This document shows positions 44,651 through 57,859 of a stretch of 64,000 nucleotides of DNA, in pieces. Each line of letters starts with the position of its first letter. Position 1 is the stretch's first letter. The DNA is from Sipunculus nudus (taxonomy: Eukaryota > Annelida > Sipuncula > Golfingiida > Sipunculidae). The position numbers and the translations under genes are program-made. The notes beneath the pieces are model-generated. The model saw only the letters and a list, made by a program, of their open reading frames with translations, was not told where the DNA came from and did no database searches. Where the stretch lies: contig CM049306.1 of NCBI GenBank assembly GCA_026874595.1, positions 108,521,142 through 108,585,141 of the forward strand. The letters run 5' to 3'.

Positions 44651-45265
44651 GTTTAAAAAACGACCCACACTGTAATATTTTCAAAGTGCCAATATTAGTA
44701 TTGAAACTGGCCAGTATAATTCTTTTAAAGTCTAAGAGTTTCAGCGAATCTGACTTCATTTATTAAGCTTCCCACCTTAGGGAGGGGACGCTCTTTAGGG
44801 GTTTATAAGTTTATTTATAAATCAATTAATATTTGGGGCTAAATATTTTGTTAGACTTTTTTAGGTCCCGCGAGTGCAAAACCACCCATTATTTTTTTTC
44901 TTTCTTCTACCCTTGTGTGCTGGAGGTCCAATATGACTGTTTTTCGAACAATATAAGTCAGATTTGCACCTGATATTTATCATAACCTTGACCTTATTCC
45001 CAAGCTGGTACTGTATATCCATAACACATTATCGCTCGGTTCTGTCCCAGTTTGAGCTAGCTCTCCAGTACGGTTGATTATCCTAAACAACGGTTAATTA
45101 TCCAAAACTTAGAGTAATATTGACTGGTAATAGATTTGTAATTGGCGTTTTTTTACCTCTGTCTAATTTTCAAGTTGCATAGCCAATCCCAGCTATATTC
45201 CAGCGCGGGAACAGCATTTGATTGGGGACGGGTTGCAAAATATATAAAATGGTTGAAGGATGTGT

Positions 45266-45267
<2 letters not shown>
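44651..45267. other. Intergenic sequence, nothing recognised
   Basis: The stretch to the next TA tract has no recognisable feature. Confidence 0.6.

Positions 45268-45337
<70 letters not shown>
45268..45337. repeat. (TA)n microsatellite
   Basis: About 70 bp of pure TA. The frames across it on both strands are artefacts. Confidence 0.95.
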
Positions 45338-45342
<5 letters not shown>

Positions 45343-45971
45343 GACCTTCGGGTTCGGAAGTGGGTGGTGACGTTTTACTGACGAATTGAAAAAACAATAC
45401 GTTCATGGCGTGTTACCAGTACGAAGGTCGATGTTGGAATTTTTCTTTACAAATGTGAAACATATATTAATCTAACAGACAATATCAAATGCAAATACAT
45501 ATGAAACCCTAGCGTGTAAATAAATTACTTGTACGAGAAACAAATATAAAACGGATGGTATCATAATATATGACTCAAACGTTTATAAATTAAATCACGC
45601 CATTGATATATATTATAACCATTACTATTTGAAATCAACTATTAGCGTGGAATAGACAGGAAAACATTATTGAAGTGAAACGAAAGTAAGGTTCGTCTCA
45701 AGAACAAATACAGAATGTTCACGGCGTGTTGCAGATACGAAGTATGAGGCTGGAATTAGGCAAAACTGAAAATGATGTCCGTCGTTTTTGAGCTACATTG
45801 CCATTGTCAGGTGGAGTGTGACGCCGTGCATATTATTTCAAAGAACTTACCATTATAAGGTAAAACGGTATATTTGTGGTGCCCCCTTTAGGTCATCACG
45901 GACACTAAAATGTGCTTGCCAATTATGGGGTACCCCCTATTGCAGATCACTTACACCACCTTAGTACCTGT

Positions 45972-45973
<2 letters not shown>
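45338..45973. other. Intergenic sequence, nothing recognised
   Basis: No gene or repeat signature was seen. Confidence 0.6.

Positions 45974-46022
<49 letters not shown>
45974..46022. repeat. (TA)n microsatellite
   Basis: About 49 bp of TA. Confidence 0.95.
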
Positions 46023-46024
<2 letters not shown>

Positions 46025-46104
46025 CTTTTAAAATTATCCTGTTTAATTATTTATCATCCCATCAAAACACGGAATAAAAAAGAAAATATGATACATGGCC
46101 ATAT

Positions 46105-46410
46105 TTCGCTCATATATTAGCTTTGTGACCGGCATTTTGGTTAATTTAAAAAAAGGTAGTCATTACGTAAATCCAGTCGCTTTTTATACTTGTATGTTCA
46201 CTTACACATTCGTGTCACGAGAAGTCATTTTCAATGAAATGTGAATTGTTACATCATTGGCTGTTTTACCCATTTGCAAAATTATAACAATGTATGTATG
46301 TTTATTACAATATCGGCCATTTTTTATTATAATTTGGGCTGTTATTACAATATGGGTCGTTATTGCAATATCGGCCAGTTATTACAATATGGGTCGTAAC
46401 AGCCTTAATA
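46105..46410 (+). repeat. Dispersed repeat R2, second direct copy
   Basis: atttcgctcatatattagct, gtatgttcacttacacattcg, tgtcacgagaagtc, cattggctgttttaccc and about five units of ttattacaatatcggcc. It ends gtcgtaacagccttaatac. Confidence 0.85.
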
Positions 46411-47069
46411 CAAAAGGAAATTTCCGGACCCCTACTTGCGCAAAATTGGTTCTGAATCAAGCATAAATGTAACTGGATAGTGAATGCAAACAAATAGTAA
46501 AGCAGTCGCCTTGATCATGAGGAGTTACATTCTAGACGCAACTGTTTTGCGAGTCTCAGACCTGGCTAAAAAATTGCTAGACCTCGATATTGCTGCATAG
46601 AACTTGTTGGGTTGGTCCGTGGACACGGGCGGAAAGCCCAGTCCTATACTTGGTAAATATGTGTCATATAAGACCAAGTAACTGTTATATATAGAGCTAG
46701 CAGTAGACTCAAATTTACAGTAAAAACGAAGCAAAGCATAATTTTTTATAATTAACGAGGACGTGGCCAAAACAAGACAGGGCACGTTTAAACTCGCAAG
46801 ACAACTTAATCATGAAGGCTTGATACGGGATTACTAGACGTTTGATGGCAACATCATAACCAGACATTTTCACTTAAAGGTACATACATATAACAGTTCA
46901 TGAAAGTTGATCACCTGGTCAGACGATCTGAGATGTCTACCATAACCATAGTCATAGACTTCATAACATTCGTTCCTGATTTCAACCCCGAAAGTTACGC
47001 AATAAGCTTCATTACACCCGATCCCTCACTATATGAAATATACTCGCACCGATTTGTTTAACGTGATAA

Positions 47070-47071
<2 letters not shown>
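46411..47071. other. Intergenic sequence, nothing recognised
   Basis: The frame 46,525-46,785 (-) has no motif and no splice context that I could support. Confidence 0.55.

Positions 47072-47127
<56 letters not shown>
47072..47127. repeat. (TA)n microsatellite
   Basis: About 56 bp of TA. 47,128-47,826 holds nothing recognised. Confidence 0.95.
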
Positions 47128-47132
<5 letters not shown>

Positions 47133-47826
47133 TAATTATCAAATACTCCAGTGGAGACGATCTCGAAGCCAATCTTCTACCATTTTTCTTTTGGAAATTC
47201 TATCAATTATTTTTTCGTGTTATTTACCCCATCTAAATTAAGCACAGCAGATCAAGTTATACAATTTTGCGTAAATTCATTAGAATTATGAAGTTCATGA
47301 TTATTGATAATACACCTGAGGTATCTGACCACGCGGTGACTTTATTACTGAATTACATTTTATAATATCAATATCTCACTTTAAAATTATATAACATATA
47401 TAGACACGTCAGCAACATTGTCTTAAAAGGTAATACATTGATTGAAATAAGAATAAACACCCTTTATCGAAAAGAAAATACAAATAGCCACTCCGAGATA
47501 ATGTTTCATTCTATTTCCAAGTTAATAGCTTTAATGAAAAAGAGGAATGATTAATAATTTCAAAAGACGGAAAATATTTACATATCTAAGAGATAATAAA
47601 ATTACTTTAAAACTTTTACACGAAATTCATAGTATATCTAATTAATTTGGTCGCAAGAATGGGCTGGTAAATCAAATTGGCGCATGGATCTAATTAAGGT
47701 ACGGGCGTCCCAATTACGTGAACTTACAATGTTATTACTATTAACTCATCCCAGAAAGACACCTCTGGTCCGATATAACCAATCGATTGTGTCATTGATG
47801 AACATAATTTCAAACCAGTTAATATT

Positions 47827-49435
47827 TTTTTTCATTATAAATTTTATTGCTGAAAAATTATACAATACACATATCACACATAATTGTATAAATCACATCA
47901 AATACAATATATACAAATATACACAAAGCACATTGCCTGGATATTATTCCAAATATGTTAAAAATGCTTCCTTACTTTTCCCCATTTTTCTAAATGTGCA
48001 GTAGTCTTATTTTTCTGTTTTGCTATTATATATTCAATTTTCTCTATATATTTCAATCTTCTTAAAAAAATCTGGCATTAAATTGCTTGTGTTTGATTAT
48101 TTTCCTTTCTACTTTGATATACACACATTTTAAATGTAAGGAGCACCTGATTTATTAGAAGGTTATTCTTAATTGGAAACATTCCATACAATACTTTGTT
48201 CATGGTATTATAATGGTGGCATTATCACTCCAATTGATTTCATCCAATCCACAATTCTAAAATATAGATTTTTTGTTATAAAAAATTCATAAAAAATGTG
48301 TTACTTGGTCTCTAATTCTATGAAGCAATAAGAATATCGGTAACTATCACTTAACTTCCATTTGTAAAGTAAACTATTGGTTGGTAGATAATTATGGAGT
48401 ATTTTAAATAAGAATTCCCTTGAGTACATATCCAATGAGATTTTTTGGATGGCTCCAAAGTAACTCTCCCAGTTGATATTATCATCCTGTATTGTATGTC
48501 TTAACTTGGCCAATGATGAGGGTGCAGTAATTTTTTTTCCACTAACAGATCATAAACATATTTAGAAGATAAAGATTGTATACTTGTAATACCTTTAGTT
48601 GTAATTATGATATGCTCCTCTGATATACCTTCATTAGATTTGATATCCTCGTCTCGCAATAATTTTAGCCAGTTACATGGTATTGCAGCTAATACAGATC
48701 TCCATTTGAGATAGACTCCTGTTCTAATACCTTGATATTTTTTAATCAAGTCATACCATTTTAGCATTTTCCCTTCATTTGTCAAAGTCTTTTACAAACC
48801 TTATTCCACACGAGCCCAAATCTTTGCAACACACTGACTTTTTATCAACTTTAATCCACCTATTGTTCCACAGAGGTTGCAGTTTTACCTCATTTTTTTA
48901 TGGTTGGATCTTTTTTAACAAATTGTGACCAATCTTCCAAACATTGTTTATAAAAGCCTGGTATCTTAGATGGTATTCTATGGTATTCAAAGTTTGAAGA
49001 CACATTGGCAACTCCACCTGTTTTCTCAAGATAAAACATTGGTACTGCTTTCCATGCATGAGCACTATTACACAGAATCAACCTTTTAATCCAAATTATT
49101 CTTTGAGTTTTCAATCTGCTGGCTAAGTCTACAAAGTTTATACCACCTTTATGGTATGGTCCTATCAGTGTACTATATCTGACCTTCGGTTTTTTTCCTC
49201 TCCATACAAAATGTTTCATCATTGACATAACAATATCTATGAATGACTGAGTTGGTACATGCATATTGCATACGTATATTACATTGGATAAAGCTAATGT
49301 TCTACAAATTTCTGCCCTTCCAAATGATGTTAAATTTCTGCTAGACCACACGGTAAAGATTTCTTTTCAATTGTTCTCTCACATTATCAAAATTAAGTTT
49401 CCTACTGATATCTTTATCATATGAGTGCTAGATGC
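47827..49435 (-). pseudogene. L1/Tx1-like LINE, C-terminal third of ORF2 (decayed)
   Basis: On the minus strand DISRKLNFDNVREQLKRNLY leads into WSSRNLTSFGRAEICRTLAL, then FVWRGKKPKVRY, YHKGGINFVDL, WYDLIKKYQGI, ITSIQSLSSKYVYDLL and FKILHNYLPTNSLLYKW. The probable end is LEKWGKVRKHF with a TAA at 47,959-47,961. This is the post-RT region of L1/Tx1-type ORF2 as I know it. The frame changes or stops at least near 49,352, 48,888, 48,510 and 48,300. An AATAAA-type signal and an A8 run (complement near 47,827-47,852) mark the 3' end. The element is 5'-truncated and inactive. It sits head to head with the plus-strand LINE that follows. Confidence 0.75.
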
Positions 49436-49439
49436 CAAG

Positions 49440-52400
49440 AGTTTTATTAACTTGTCTGAACAGTACCCGAAGGATCAGGTTGCTATATGATAGATACACT
49501 AAGAACTCCGTACATAGACAATACAATCATACTCGGGGGGGGGGGGACTTTAATATTTTACTTGATCCATCATTAGATAAGAAACGAGAGCGAACCGAAA
49601 AGATAAGTCTATCAGGGAATAAAATACAAGATTTGATTAAAACTTCTCTCTGGTTGAGGCCTGGAGATCGATGAACCCTCTAAAAAGGTTATATACAAGA
49701 GTCCAGCAAAATCCGTGGGTTGCTTCGAGATTATACTCGAGACTAGATTATTGGCCAATTTCAGATACATTACTCCCAGCTCTAAAGTCGTCCGAAATAA
49801 AAGCGTCCACCACCTCAGATCACTGCTTAATAACGGTGACATTTGAATAAAATTTCAAAGAAAAGAAGTCCAAGCTATTGGAATTTTATTAATGAGTTGT
49901 TATTAACAAATAAATATGTACATTTAATAAAATCTCCTTTATGTAATTTGAAAACCAAATATAAGGACGTGGTAAATAAACATAAAAAAGAGACAGTGGT
50001 AGGTATACAATCCAATAAACGGAGAAAAAAAAAGCGCAAGAAAAGACAGGAAATGTTATAGAAAGAGCTTGAAAAGAAAAAAACCTAGAAAATGAAATAT
50101 TTCTTATCGAATTAAATGAAGTTAAAACCAATTTAGATGAAAGTTTATATTAAAAAGCTAAGGGATATTATACTCCGTTCTAAACAAAGATGGAATGGAA
50201 AGGGTTAAAAAAATACGAATAACTTCTCTTAAAATAAAAGAAATTGCAATACCAAAACTATTTTGATACTTGAAAAAGACAGAACTTTTTTTAGTGATTA
50301 GTCTAAATATTAGATGCATGTCCTGATTTTTACCTTGACCCCTATAAATCAAAAGAACTAATTGAAATGGACCATTAGAGATAGATAGTTTAGACCATTA
50401 GAATGCTAGTTCTGCAACCAACCGGATACCTCAATATTGAAGGTTCCAAATACAGAACAGTTAAAAAAAAACCTTACAATTTAAGAGTGCTAAAAGAATT
50501 TAAGCCGGGCAAAAGCCCAGGTCTCGACGGTTTCACATCAGAATTGTATTTTTGTTTCCTGGGACAGTATATCGGATTTATTCCTTCAGTGTGTAAATTA
50601 TTCAAGTTAAGTTGGTTCTGTAGAACAAAAGCGGGGCCCAATATGATACATTAAGAAAGAAAACCAGAATAACTTCTTAAAAAATGGCGTCCAATTTCAC
50701 TTTTACCAATTGATTATAAAATGATAGCTAAAGCTTTGTAAAACAGACTAAAACCATATCTGTCTCACCTGATACACCCGAACCAAACAGATTTCGTACC
50801 TGGCCGGTATATCGGTGAAAATATTAGAATAACACAAGATGTAAAACTTATCTTCTATACATAGCATTCCAAATATTTATTCCTGGTGACCTGGAAATGG
50901 CTTTTGACATCTTGGAATGGGATTTCTTATGGCAAACGTTAAATGAGTACAGTACACCAAGTTACTGCTTGGAATGGGTAAAGGTTCTTTACGGACAAAA
51001 GCAGTTGTGTATACTGAATAGTGGTTTTATGTCAGATCGATTTCTTATAAAGAGGGGAGTTCGAGTAGGGTTTCAATTATCGCCCATTCTATTTGTTTTG
51101 GCACTTAAATTATTATCAATTAATATCCGAAACAACAAGTGAATTAGAGGGGCTGCTTTAGGTTATTTGGAAAAAAAATGTTCACTGTTGGCGGACAATG
51201 CCACTTGTTTCGTTGCTGATTTGGTGACAGGAAAACGACTTTTTGAAACTTTTTCAATCACTTTGAAATAATTTCGGGTCTAAAGGCAAATTTAGATAAA
51301 AAGTAGCCCTGTGGTAAAGCTGCAGAGTAGCAAAAGAAGATGGCGATCTACCAGTCAGATGGACTGTTGGTAAATTTTGTATACTGGGAATAACATCTTG
51401 TAGGAGTTAACATTAAACTGTGGAATATAAAATAAAGGAAAGAGTAAAGAAAATAAATTTACTGTTGAATTCATGGTGTCGTAGATCACTAACACTGAAA
51501 GGCAAGATTTTTATAACAAAAACTATCAGTCCGTCCCAGCTAACGTATTGCATATGTCCATATTAGATTTACATTTGAAAGAGGCACAGCGTAGTAGCAA
51601 TTCATTTATTTTGAATAATCGACCAACAAAGATAAAACGTTACATGTTAATATAAGGGCAGTTCACAAAGGGTGTTGAAAATTTCTATAGAAATTCAAAA
51701 TAGCAATAAACATCCGCTTGATATGCAGAATCTCTTACATCCCTAAATTGGTGGAAGGTCATTTAGTAAATGTATTCTTGGGGAGGATTTATGTGCTTCA
51801 AAGATAGATTTCAGAGTCGTTGCTTTTCAAATGTTCCTTCAGTAATACCCTTCTTTTATGCGAACGTTTTCACCACGCTTAAACCAGCTGTAATGATATC
51901 GAAAAAAAAAAATATAATATGGTTCAACAAATTTATAACGACACATAACTCTACAAAAGGTATATTTTATAAACATTGCTACAAAGCGGGGATTCTACGT
52001 GTCAGTGACTTGACTATTAACGGAGCCATCTTATCAATGAAACGGCTGAAATAGGATGTTAAGATAAACATTATGGATAAATTGTATTTTTAAGGCAATA
52101 CAAAAGAAATTGAGAATTGACCTATAAATCGAAAGACCTATAACACCCACGGTAGCAGAAAATTAAAAACAATAAGTGTAAACATATTTATAATATATTG
52201 ATAAAAACGAAATACGAAGAACCAACAGCTTTTTTCAAACAAAACTGCAAATATATGTTGATCAACTTAATATGTTCATAAGCGATCCACTGAAATCTGT
52301 GATTAGTATCAAAACACCAAATTATATTTCTCGATTTATGCATAAAATAAGACCTTAGAGGAGAGACTTTACCAAATGAAACTTGTAGAAAACATGTTAT

Positions 52401-52640
52401 GTGACTATAAATGTAAGTTTAACTGTTACTCTATTGAACACATATTCTTTTCATGCCCAAAATTGAACACACTTTGGAATAAGTTTGAACAATTGCGGGG
52501 AAAAGTACAATAAACAAAACTTTTATTAAGACTCGACACAATTCTGTTTGGCTCTTACGATCAAATGAAATCAATTTATGTTGATAACCTGAATGTTTTC
52601 TTACTACAATCTAAATGTTTTTTCAATATTCTTTTCTTTG
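49440..52640 (+). pseudogene. L1/Tx1-like LINE ORF2, nearly full but heavily decayed
   Basis: Landmarks appear in order on the plus strand in changing frames. The endonuclease part has GGDFNILLDPSLDKK near 49,540 and SDHCLITVTF near 49,825. A connecting part has SYWNFINELLLTNKYVHLIK near 49,870. RT begins with KPGKSPGLDGFTSELY near 50,510, then DFVPGRYIGENIRITQDVK near 50,790, MAFDILEWDFLWQTL near 50,900, and RGVRVGFQLSPILFVL near 51,055. The active-site box is decayed to LLADNATCF near 51,190, with the second aspartate lost. C-terminal IIWFNKFITT and IFYKHCYKAGI lie near 51,920-51,990. A zinc-like end C-x3-C, IEHIFFSCPKLNTLW lies near 52,410-52,490. Many stops and frame changes make it inactive and old. 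Confidence 0.75.
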
Positions 52641-54635
52641 TGAATTACGCTGTGAATTGAAATGTATTTGAAGTAGCTCTTTAGGAGACGGAAATATATA
52701 CTGTGAGCGATGGAAATCCCTGTTTAACACAAGTAATACAAAAAAGATGTTTCCGGCCGATACCTACGACAGTAATTGCTGTAACGACAAACTTGATCAG
52801 ATCTGTTAAACTGTATTTTCAAAGTTATTCTACTTACAGTTGAACAGGAAGTATCTGTATACAGATATGCATATATTTATGTATGTTTTATGCTAGTATA
52901 CTTAGGGAATGCTGACAGTCTTTCTGAGTGATTAATACTGTTTAATTGATTTATTATTTTTCTTACCTTGGTATAAACAGTAACTTTGTGTCATTCGCAA
53001 ACAAAATAGAAATACTTAAAACCTATCACAATATATACTCCAACTTTTATTTTAAATTTACGTCTTTACTCTTGTTTGTCAATGAAATCAAATAAGCGTC
53101 ACCTTTTCCATTCAAATTTCGTATCAATTTCTCCTAAATAGCCTTGGTAGTCAAAATAAATCGTTATTTAGTATGAGACATGACTATAACATAATTGAAA
53201 ACTAATTTAATTTAATTAAAAATTAAAAAATAATTTTATTTAACAAAACTCTACTTATTAAATGTTATTTAGTCACAAATTTAGTATAATATAAATCTTG
53301 TTAATTTACTTGATCCTATTCATGTTCATATATGTATAACGCTTCATTTCATAAGATGAATGTATTTTAGTTCATGTATTTAGAATATATGTACTGAATC
53401 GAATATATCTTAAGCAGAACCCTACAATAATAATCTTATTGTGAATGGCCTGTCCTGTTTAGAATGTATTACTAAATAACTCAGTCAATCATACTGAAAT
53501 TTAATAGACCCTAAGTTTGAAATCATCTTGGAATGCTCACCCGATTCAGGAAACGTTTCACACTTTCAACATATAAATACAATGGCGTTACTTCTGAGCA
53601 TACATTAATTGATGCATTCCATTTCTTGTTTACAATTTACAAATTGACGTCGTGAGGTTCAGCATCATTAAACACTCCGGTAATAAGCCATACCAACATG
53701 TACGGAGTATAACTGAATCCCCTGTGTTTGGAGTTAATTTTTCACCAATACAGTAAGCACGACTCATGAAAGAATTAAAAATTCCCTTGTTTGCTGGACA
53801 CACAAATGATATTTGCAAACACGTTTTTGAAATCATTTTTTCTTTTAAAAATCTTTAATATTTAATGTTTCGTGGGTTCCAATACAAAATTATCTGATAG
53901 AATTTGTTTTCTTTAAGTTAATTACTTAAAGTATTAGTATATACTGGAAACAAACTATCAATTACCCTCCAATTAAACATTCCCTAAGTTTCACAATTAT
54001 TATTTCCGCGTTTGCATTCCCAGTCTTTTTTGGTACCATTGACAAATGAAACATAACAGGAATAATAACGTATAATTCAAAATCATGTAAAATGTGAAGT
54101 TATTTTGCACTTATCTAGACTTCTCTTGTTGGCAACCATTTTGCTATTTCTCCTCTAAACTTCAGAGTACAAAAAAGCAGATGCATTGCTTGCAGTAAAA
54201 ACAAATATTTATAGTATTTTAACGATTTGTCATCGGGTGATCCGGAGGAAAGAACGTGGGTGATCCGGAGGAAGGTATAGCACATTACTTTCACTTTTAA
54301 GTAAAATACACTTCCAAAAAAACCGACACGCAGTCCTGTCGCCATCTAATACGCCAAGATGATAAGCACTCTGTTTCTTTTCATTCCAACAATAAGGCAG
54401 ACATATAAAAGTAATTATTATTCAAGACTACTCATAAACATTTCCAGTAGCATTCAAGTGTTATAATACGAGGAATACACAGTTTTTTAAAAGATACCAT
54501 TATATGGAAACCACGGTCACCTCATCTCTCTGTGGCATTCATCCAAAGTATTACTAATTAGATCTATGACTGAAAAATGAAAAGAGTTCATTCAGTCATG
54601 TATATCACAATTTATTAAAATAAATTTATCATTTA
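52641..54635. other. Intergenic AT-rich sequence, nothing firm
   Basis: A 22-bp direct repeat with gtgatccggaggaa lies at about 54,236-54,275. Frames at 53,630 and 54,115 (-) have no motif. Confidence 0.5.
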
Positions 54636-54870
54636 AATCTAATTGGAAAGGTCATCAGGTTTTTTTTCGTTATTAGTCTTTTACCTATCCAAAAGAGAGC
54701 ACTGAAAATGTGTCCAGAGACCCTGCACTGGACACGAGCTGTTAAGTCTTGATTAGAAGAAAATCGCCGCATTGCAAGATGATAATTACTTATTTTCTGT
54801 TTGCATGACAAGAATAAAGTTGTGTTCAAAATATTCTTAAATCCAAACAAATAACCATTTCTTTGAGAAA
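54636..54870. repeat. Direct duplication, copy 1
   Basis: gcactgaaaatgtgtccaga, ccctgcactggacacgagct, gttaagtcttga, gcattgcaagatgat and ttctgtttgcatgac are shared in order with 56,400-56,600. Confidence 0.8.
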
Positions 54871-54889
54871 CAGGGCTTAAGCGTTACCC

Positions 54890-55035
54890 GGGGTGGCTAT
54901 GAGAATGGGTTGCACAGATGATTTCTCCGGGTTCTCCGGTATCCTCCATCCCTACAGACTACCGAACGCCAACGTTTAAGCCAGGATGAGTTCCTTGATT
55001 AGTTTAATAACTGTTTGTACAATCCCTGTAAAATA
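54890..55035 (-). repeat. Dispersed repeat shared with 41,690-41,770
   Basis: On the minus strand ggattgtacaaacagttatt and ggcgttcggtagtc, then ggataccggagaacccggag. Confidence 0.55.
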
Positions 55036-55185
55036 AAAAAGTTTATATTTATTCCACGCTTTGCCTCGTAAGTGATATTGGGATTTGTAAAACATTGGAT
55101 CAAAAATATGTGATGAAAAATATGTTGAATAAATGCAGAATGAAAAGGTACACTTTTAATTTATTTTCAATGATATTTTTTATGC

Positions 55186-55308
55186 AGTGGACCGGACCTT
55201 TTGAACCGGTTCACCCACTGGACCGAACCACGTAGAGCTGGACCGGACCAGGACCGGACCGCTTATGTGATGGACCGGACCACCCCGGTCCGCACCTCTA
55301 TCTAAGAC
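55186..55308. repeat. GC-rich ggaccggacc motif cluster
   Basis: At least six occurrences of ggaccgga or ggtccggtcc-like words lie in 120 bp of otherwise AT-rich DNA. The edge ccgcacctcta read on the minus strand (tagaggtgcgg) resembles a hAT-like terminus. Possibly a MITE. Confidence 0.45.
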
Positions 55309-55529
55309 AGTTTGCATAAGATTTTCGAAAAATTTGTACCTTTTAAAATAGCACCTCGAGAACTTATGCCTCCAATAACGAGCGCTATGCTTATCTCTCC
55401 GTGGATTTTCAACAACAACTCAGGTTTCCTCATTATAATTGATCTGGGGATGATCATATGACCAAGGGCCCACTTTAAACGTGGTCAAAATAAAGCAAAA
55501 TAAAACAATATGCCATGGACATATGCTTA

Positions 55530-55900
55530 GATTGGATCGTTATGTATTTCTTTTATTTCTTATCAGATCAAAGAAAATTTTCAGTTATTTCTTTCAATAT
55601 TTCCAGTTCAACAGAAGATGAAGATCAGGCACCGAATATTCAGCTGTAACTGGATGTGTGAGGGTACATTTTTTTTTTATTTTTTGATATTTCAAGTTTG
55701 TTGCTCCATTCTAATGGGCTAGGATGTGATGTACAAATACTTATGGTGTTATAATAATATTATATCGGGGAAACAAAAGAGAGTTAAAGATGCTCAGACG
55801 GGCTGGGTGGTGTACTTACGATGAATCATCAATGTACGTGACTCTATTCACCGGACATGTTTAAAGTGGAAATACCACCTGTGAAAATAACATGGCCGTT
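55530..55900 (+). repeat. Duplicated segment, plus copy (inverted relative to 58,580-59,045)
   Basis: ttggatcgttatgtatttct, the exon-like stretch, gatgctcagacgggctgggt, gatgaatcatcaatgtacgt and caccggacatgtttaaagtgg are shared, inverted, with 58,580-59,045. Confidence 0.85.
55567..55663 (+). pseudogene. Exon-like relic of the secreted-protein family, plus strand
   Basis: After an acceptor-like tatttcttatcag, 32 codons read IKENFQLFLSIFPVQQ and KMKIRHRIFSCNWMCEG, up to a donor-like ggtaca. The pattern KIR-x(5)-C-x3-C resembles the exon at 21,959-22,129 (KIRSFGCEFRC). The inverted copy is at 58,847-58,999. No other exons were recognised nearby, so it is probably a relic. Confidence 0.3.
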
Positions 55901-56399
55901 AAGACATCTGTATAAAAAGGAGTACACGTGCCTGATTGACGGTCCATCCCTCCGACCTTGCTTTCCTGATTGACATGTGCTGTTTGCCGACCATTTTAGA
56001 CTTTAAGCAGTTCAATGAATAATTGACAACCACCGGTTTTTATGTTTAAGCAGCCATAAACCATGTCGGTTTGAACAAACTGTTAATCATCAATATTGAT
56101 TCTCATCAGGGATGGGTCAGGACAGATCATGTGATCATTTATGGCAGTGTCTTTATATTTATTTTTAGTATTTTATTACTGGATTATTATTGAGAAGCCA
56201 GCGTCTACAAATTAAACGGTACTTTTTTAATTTTAATTGTAGGACAATTGTACCGGCAAGCACAGGTTCATTTAGTGCAAATTGTTTTTAGACAGTTTCA
56301 ACAAGTAATATTTATTGGGACGCAAAAATTTAAAAATGTTTTCCTTCTGCTTATATAAATCACTAGTTTTGACAGATAAGATTGTTCTATAGAAGTACT

Positions 56400-56600
56400 G
56401 TTTTGTAACAGTCTCTTTTCCTTTGATCTATCAATAAGGGTCACTGAAAACATATCAAAAGATCCTGCACTGAACACGAACTGTTAGATCTTGAAACTTC
56501 CCGCATTGCTTGATGATTAGCATTTTATCTTTCTGTTTGCATGATAAATATAAAGTCGATTCCAATATATTCTCTAATCAAAACAAATAAATATTTCTCT
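56400..56600. repeat. Direct duplication, copy 2
   Basis: gtcactgaaaacatatcaaa, cctgcactgaacacgaactg, ttagatcttga, gcattgcttgatgat and ttctgtttgcatgat match 54,636-54,870 with clear divergence. Confidence 0.8.
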
Positions 56601-56784
56601 GCTAAAAGGACTTCAGCTTTCTTTTGTTCGTTATTCTTGGGGACTGTACGTTTAAATGAGTTGCATGTGAGTTGATGATGCAAATATTTGGCTTACCGAG
56701 GGGCTGAATACTACACTAACAAATGTCTGATAGGTAGAATGCAAAACAACCCAACCATTATAACACAATTATTACATGTGTTAA

Positions 56785-56813
56785 AGATTTATTATTAATA
56801 TTATTATTATTAA

Positions 56814-56856
<43 letters not shown>

Positions 56857-56876
56857 GAGAGAGAGAGAGAGAGAAG
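56785..56876. repeat. (ATT)n then (GA)n microsatellite
   Basis: About 20 ATT triplets, a short TA run, about 9 GA steps, then a G-rich stretch. Confidence 0.9.
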
Positions 56877-57855
56877 GGGGGAGGGGTGCTGGGGATAGCC
56901 CTGCTCATATATCGTCCATAAAACACCAGAAACTCATTTTTTTTGTTTTATCACTTACGGTGTCTCATCAACAGTTTACTTAGTATTAGTATTTAAACGC
57001 CTTAATGTTCTTTTAATGCAGGCGATGGTGTAAATTAATTTATACAGGGACACGAGACCGACGGTATATTGCTCAGGGCACCTCGATAGCGTGAACGATC
57101 ATATGAGGCTCCCTTTACATGGCTTTCAAAATTCTCCGCTGTATCGAAAGGGAATGCTGTCTCAGTGTAGTGCTCATTAAATTAAACTCTCGCTTGAGTT
57201 CATTTTAAATACATTCCTAGTCTTTAAGGAAACTTTTAAAAATGCAATTTAACAGGAATAAAAACGCTGTATCAATTAAAATCGTTCAAAATATTGAACT
57301 GGCACTGTTAAATGTCCATTTATATTGCGCACTTTACAGTGTGATACTGCTCAAATGTGCATTACAGAACATAACTCATTAAAGATACATTATAAAGACA
57401 CGTATAAACTGTTTCTGTACATGTTTCGAGAATAAACGTCATAAGAAACACATGACGTTATACGTATCTGGTGGACGAACAGCTGTTTTAAACAGTGAAT
57501 GTATAAGACCTATGGGGATATATGTTTCATCTGCATTCTGAAATAGCACATTGAGACCCTTATATGTACCAACAAGCGTTTTAACTGCTCTTAAACAGAA
57601 TGAATAAGAGTGAAATGGAATATTTCTTATCTCAAAAAGAATGTACATTTTCAAATTGTTTCATGAGATCCCATTCCACCAACAACGAGTGATTTGTTTT
57701 TCCCTGCCTTGGCTTGTTCACAACTCCAGTTTCACCTTTATAATTGATCTGTCTAGTGAAGATCATATGCCGAAAGGGCAACATTAACGTCTTGAAGCCA
57801 AAATCATAATGTGGCCTGGATATATGTTTTTAGCATTGGATCGTTATGGATATAT
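56877..57855. other. Intergenic sequence, nothing firm
   Basis: The frame 57,439-57,654 (-) has no motif. The right edge leads into the inverted duplication. Confidence 0.5.
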
Positions 57856-57859
57856 GATT

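Noticed and set aside
46525-46785. 86-codon minus frame with MPCLVLATSS start, considered as another signal-peptide exon
   Set aside because: It lacks the shared acceptor and phase of the two signal-peptide exons and has no cysteine pattern.
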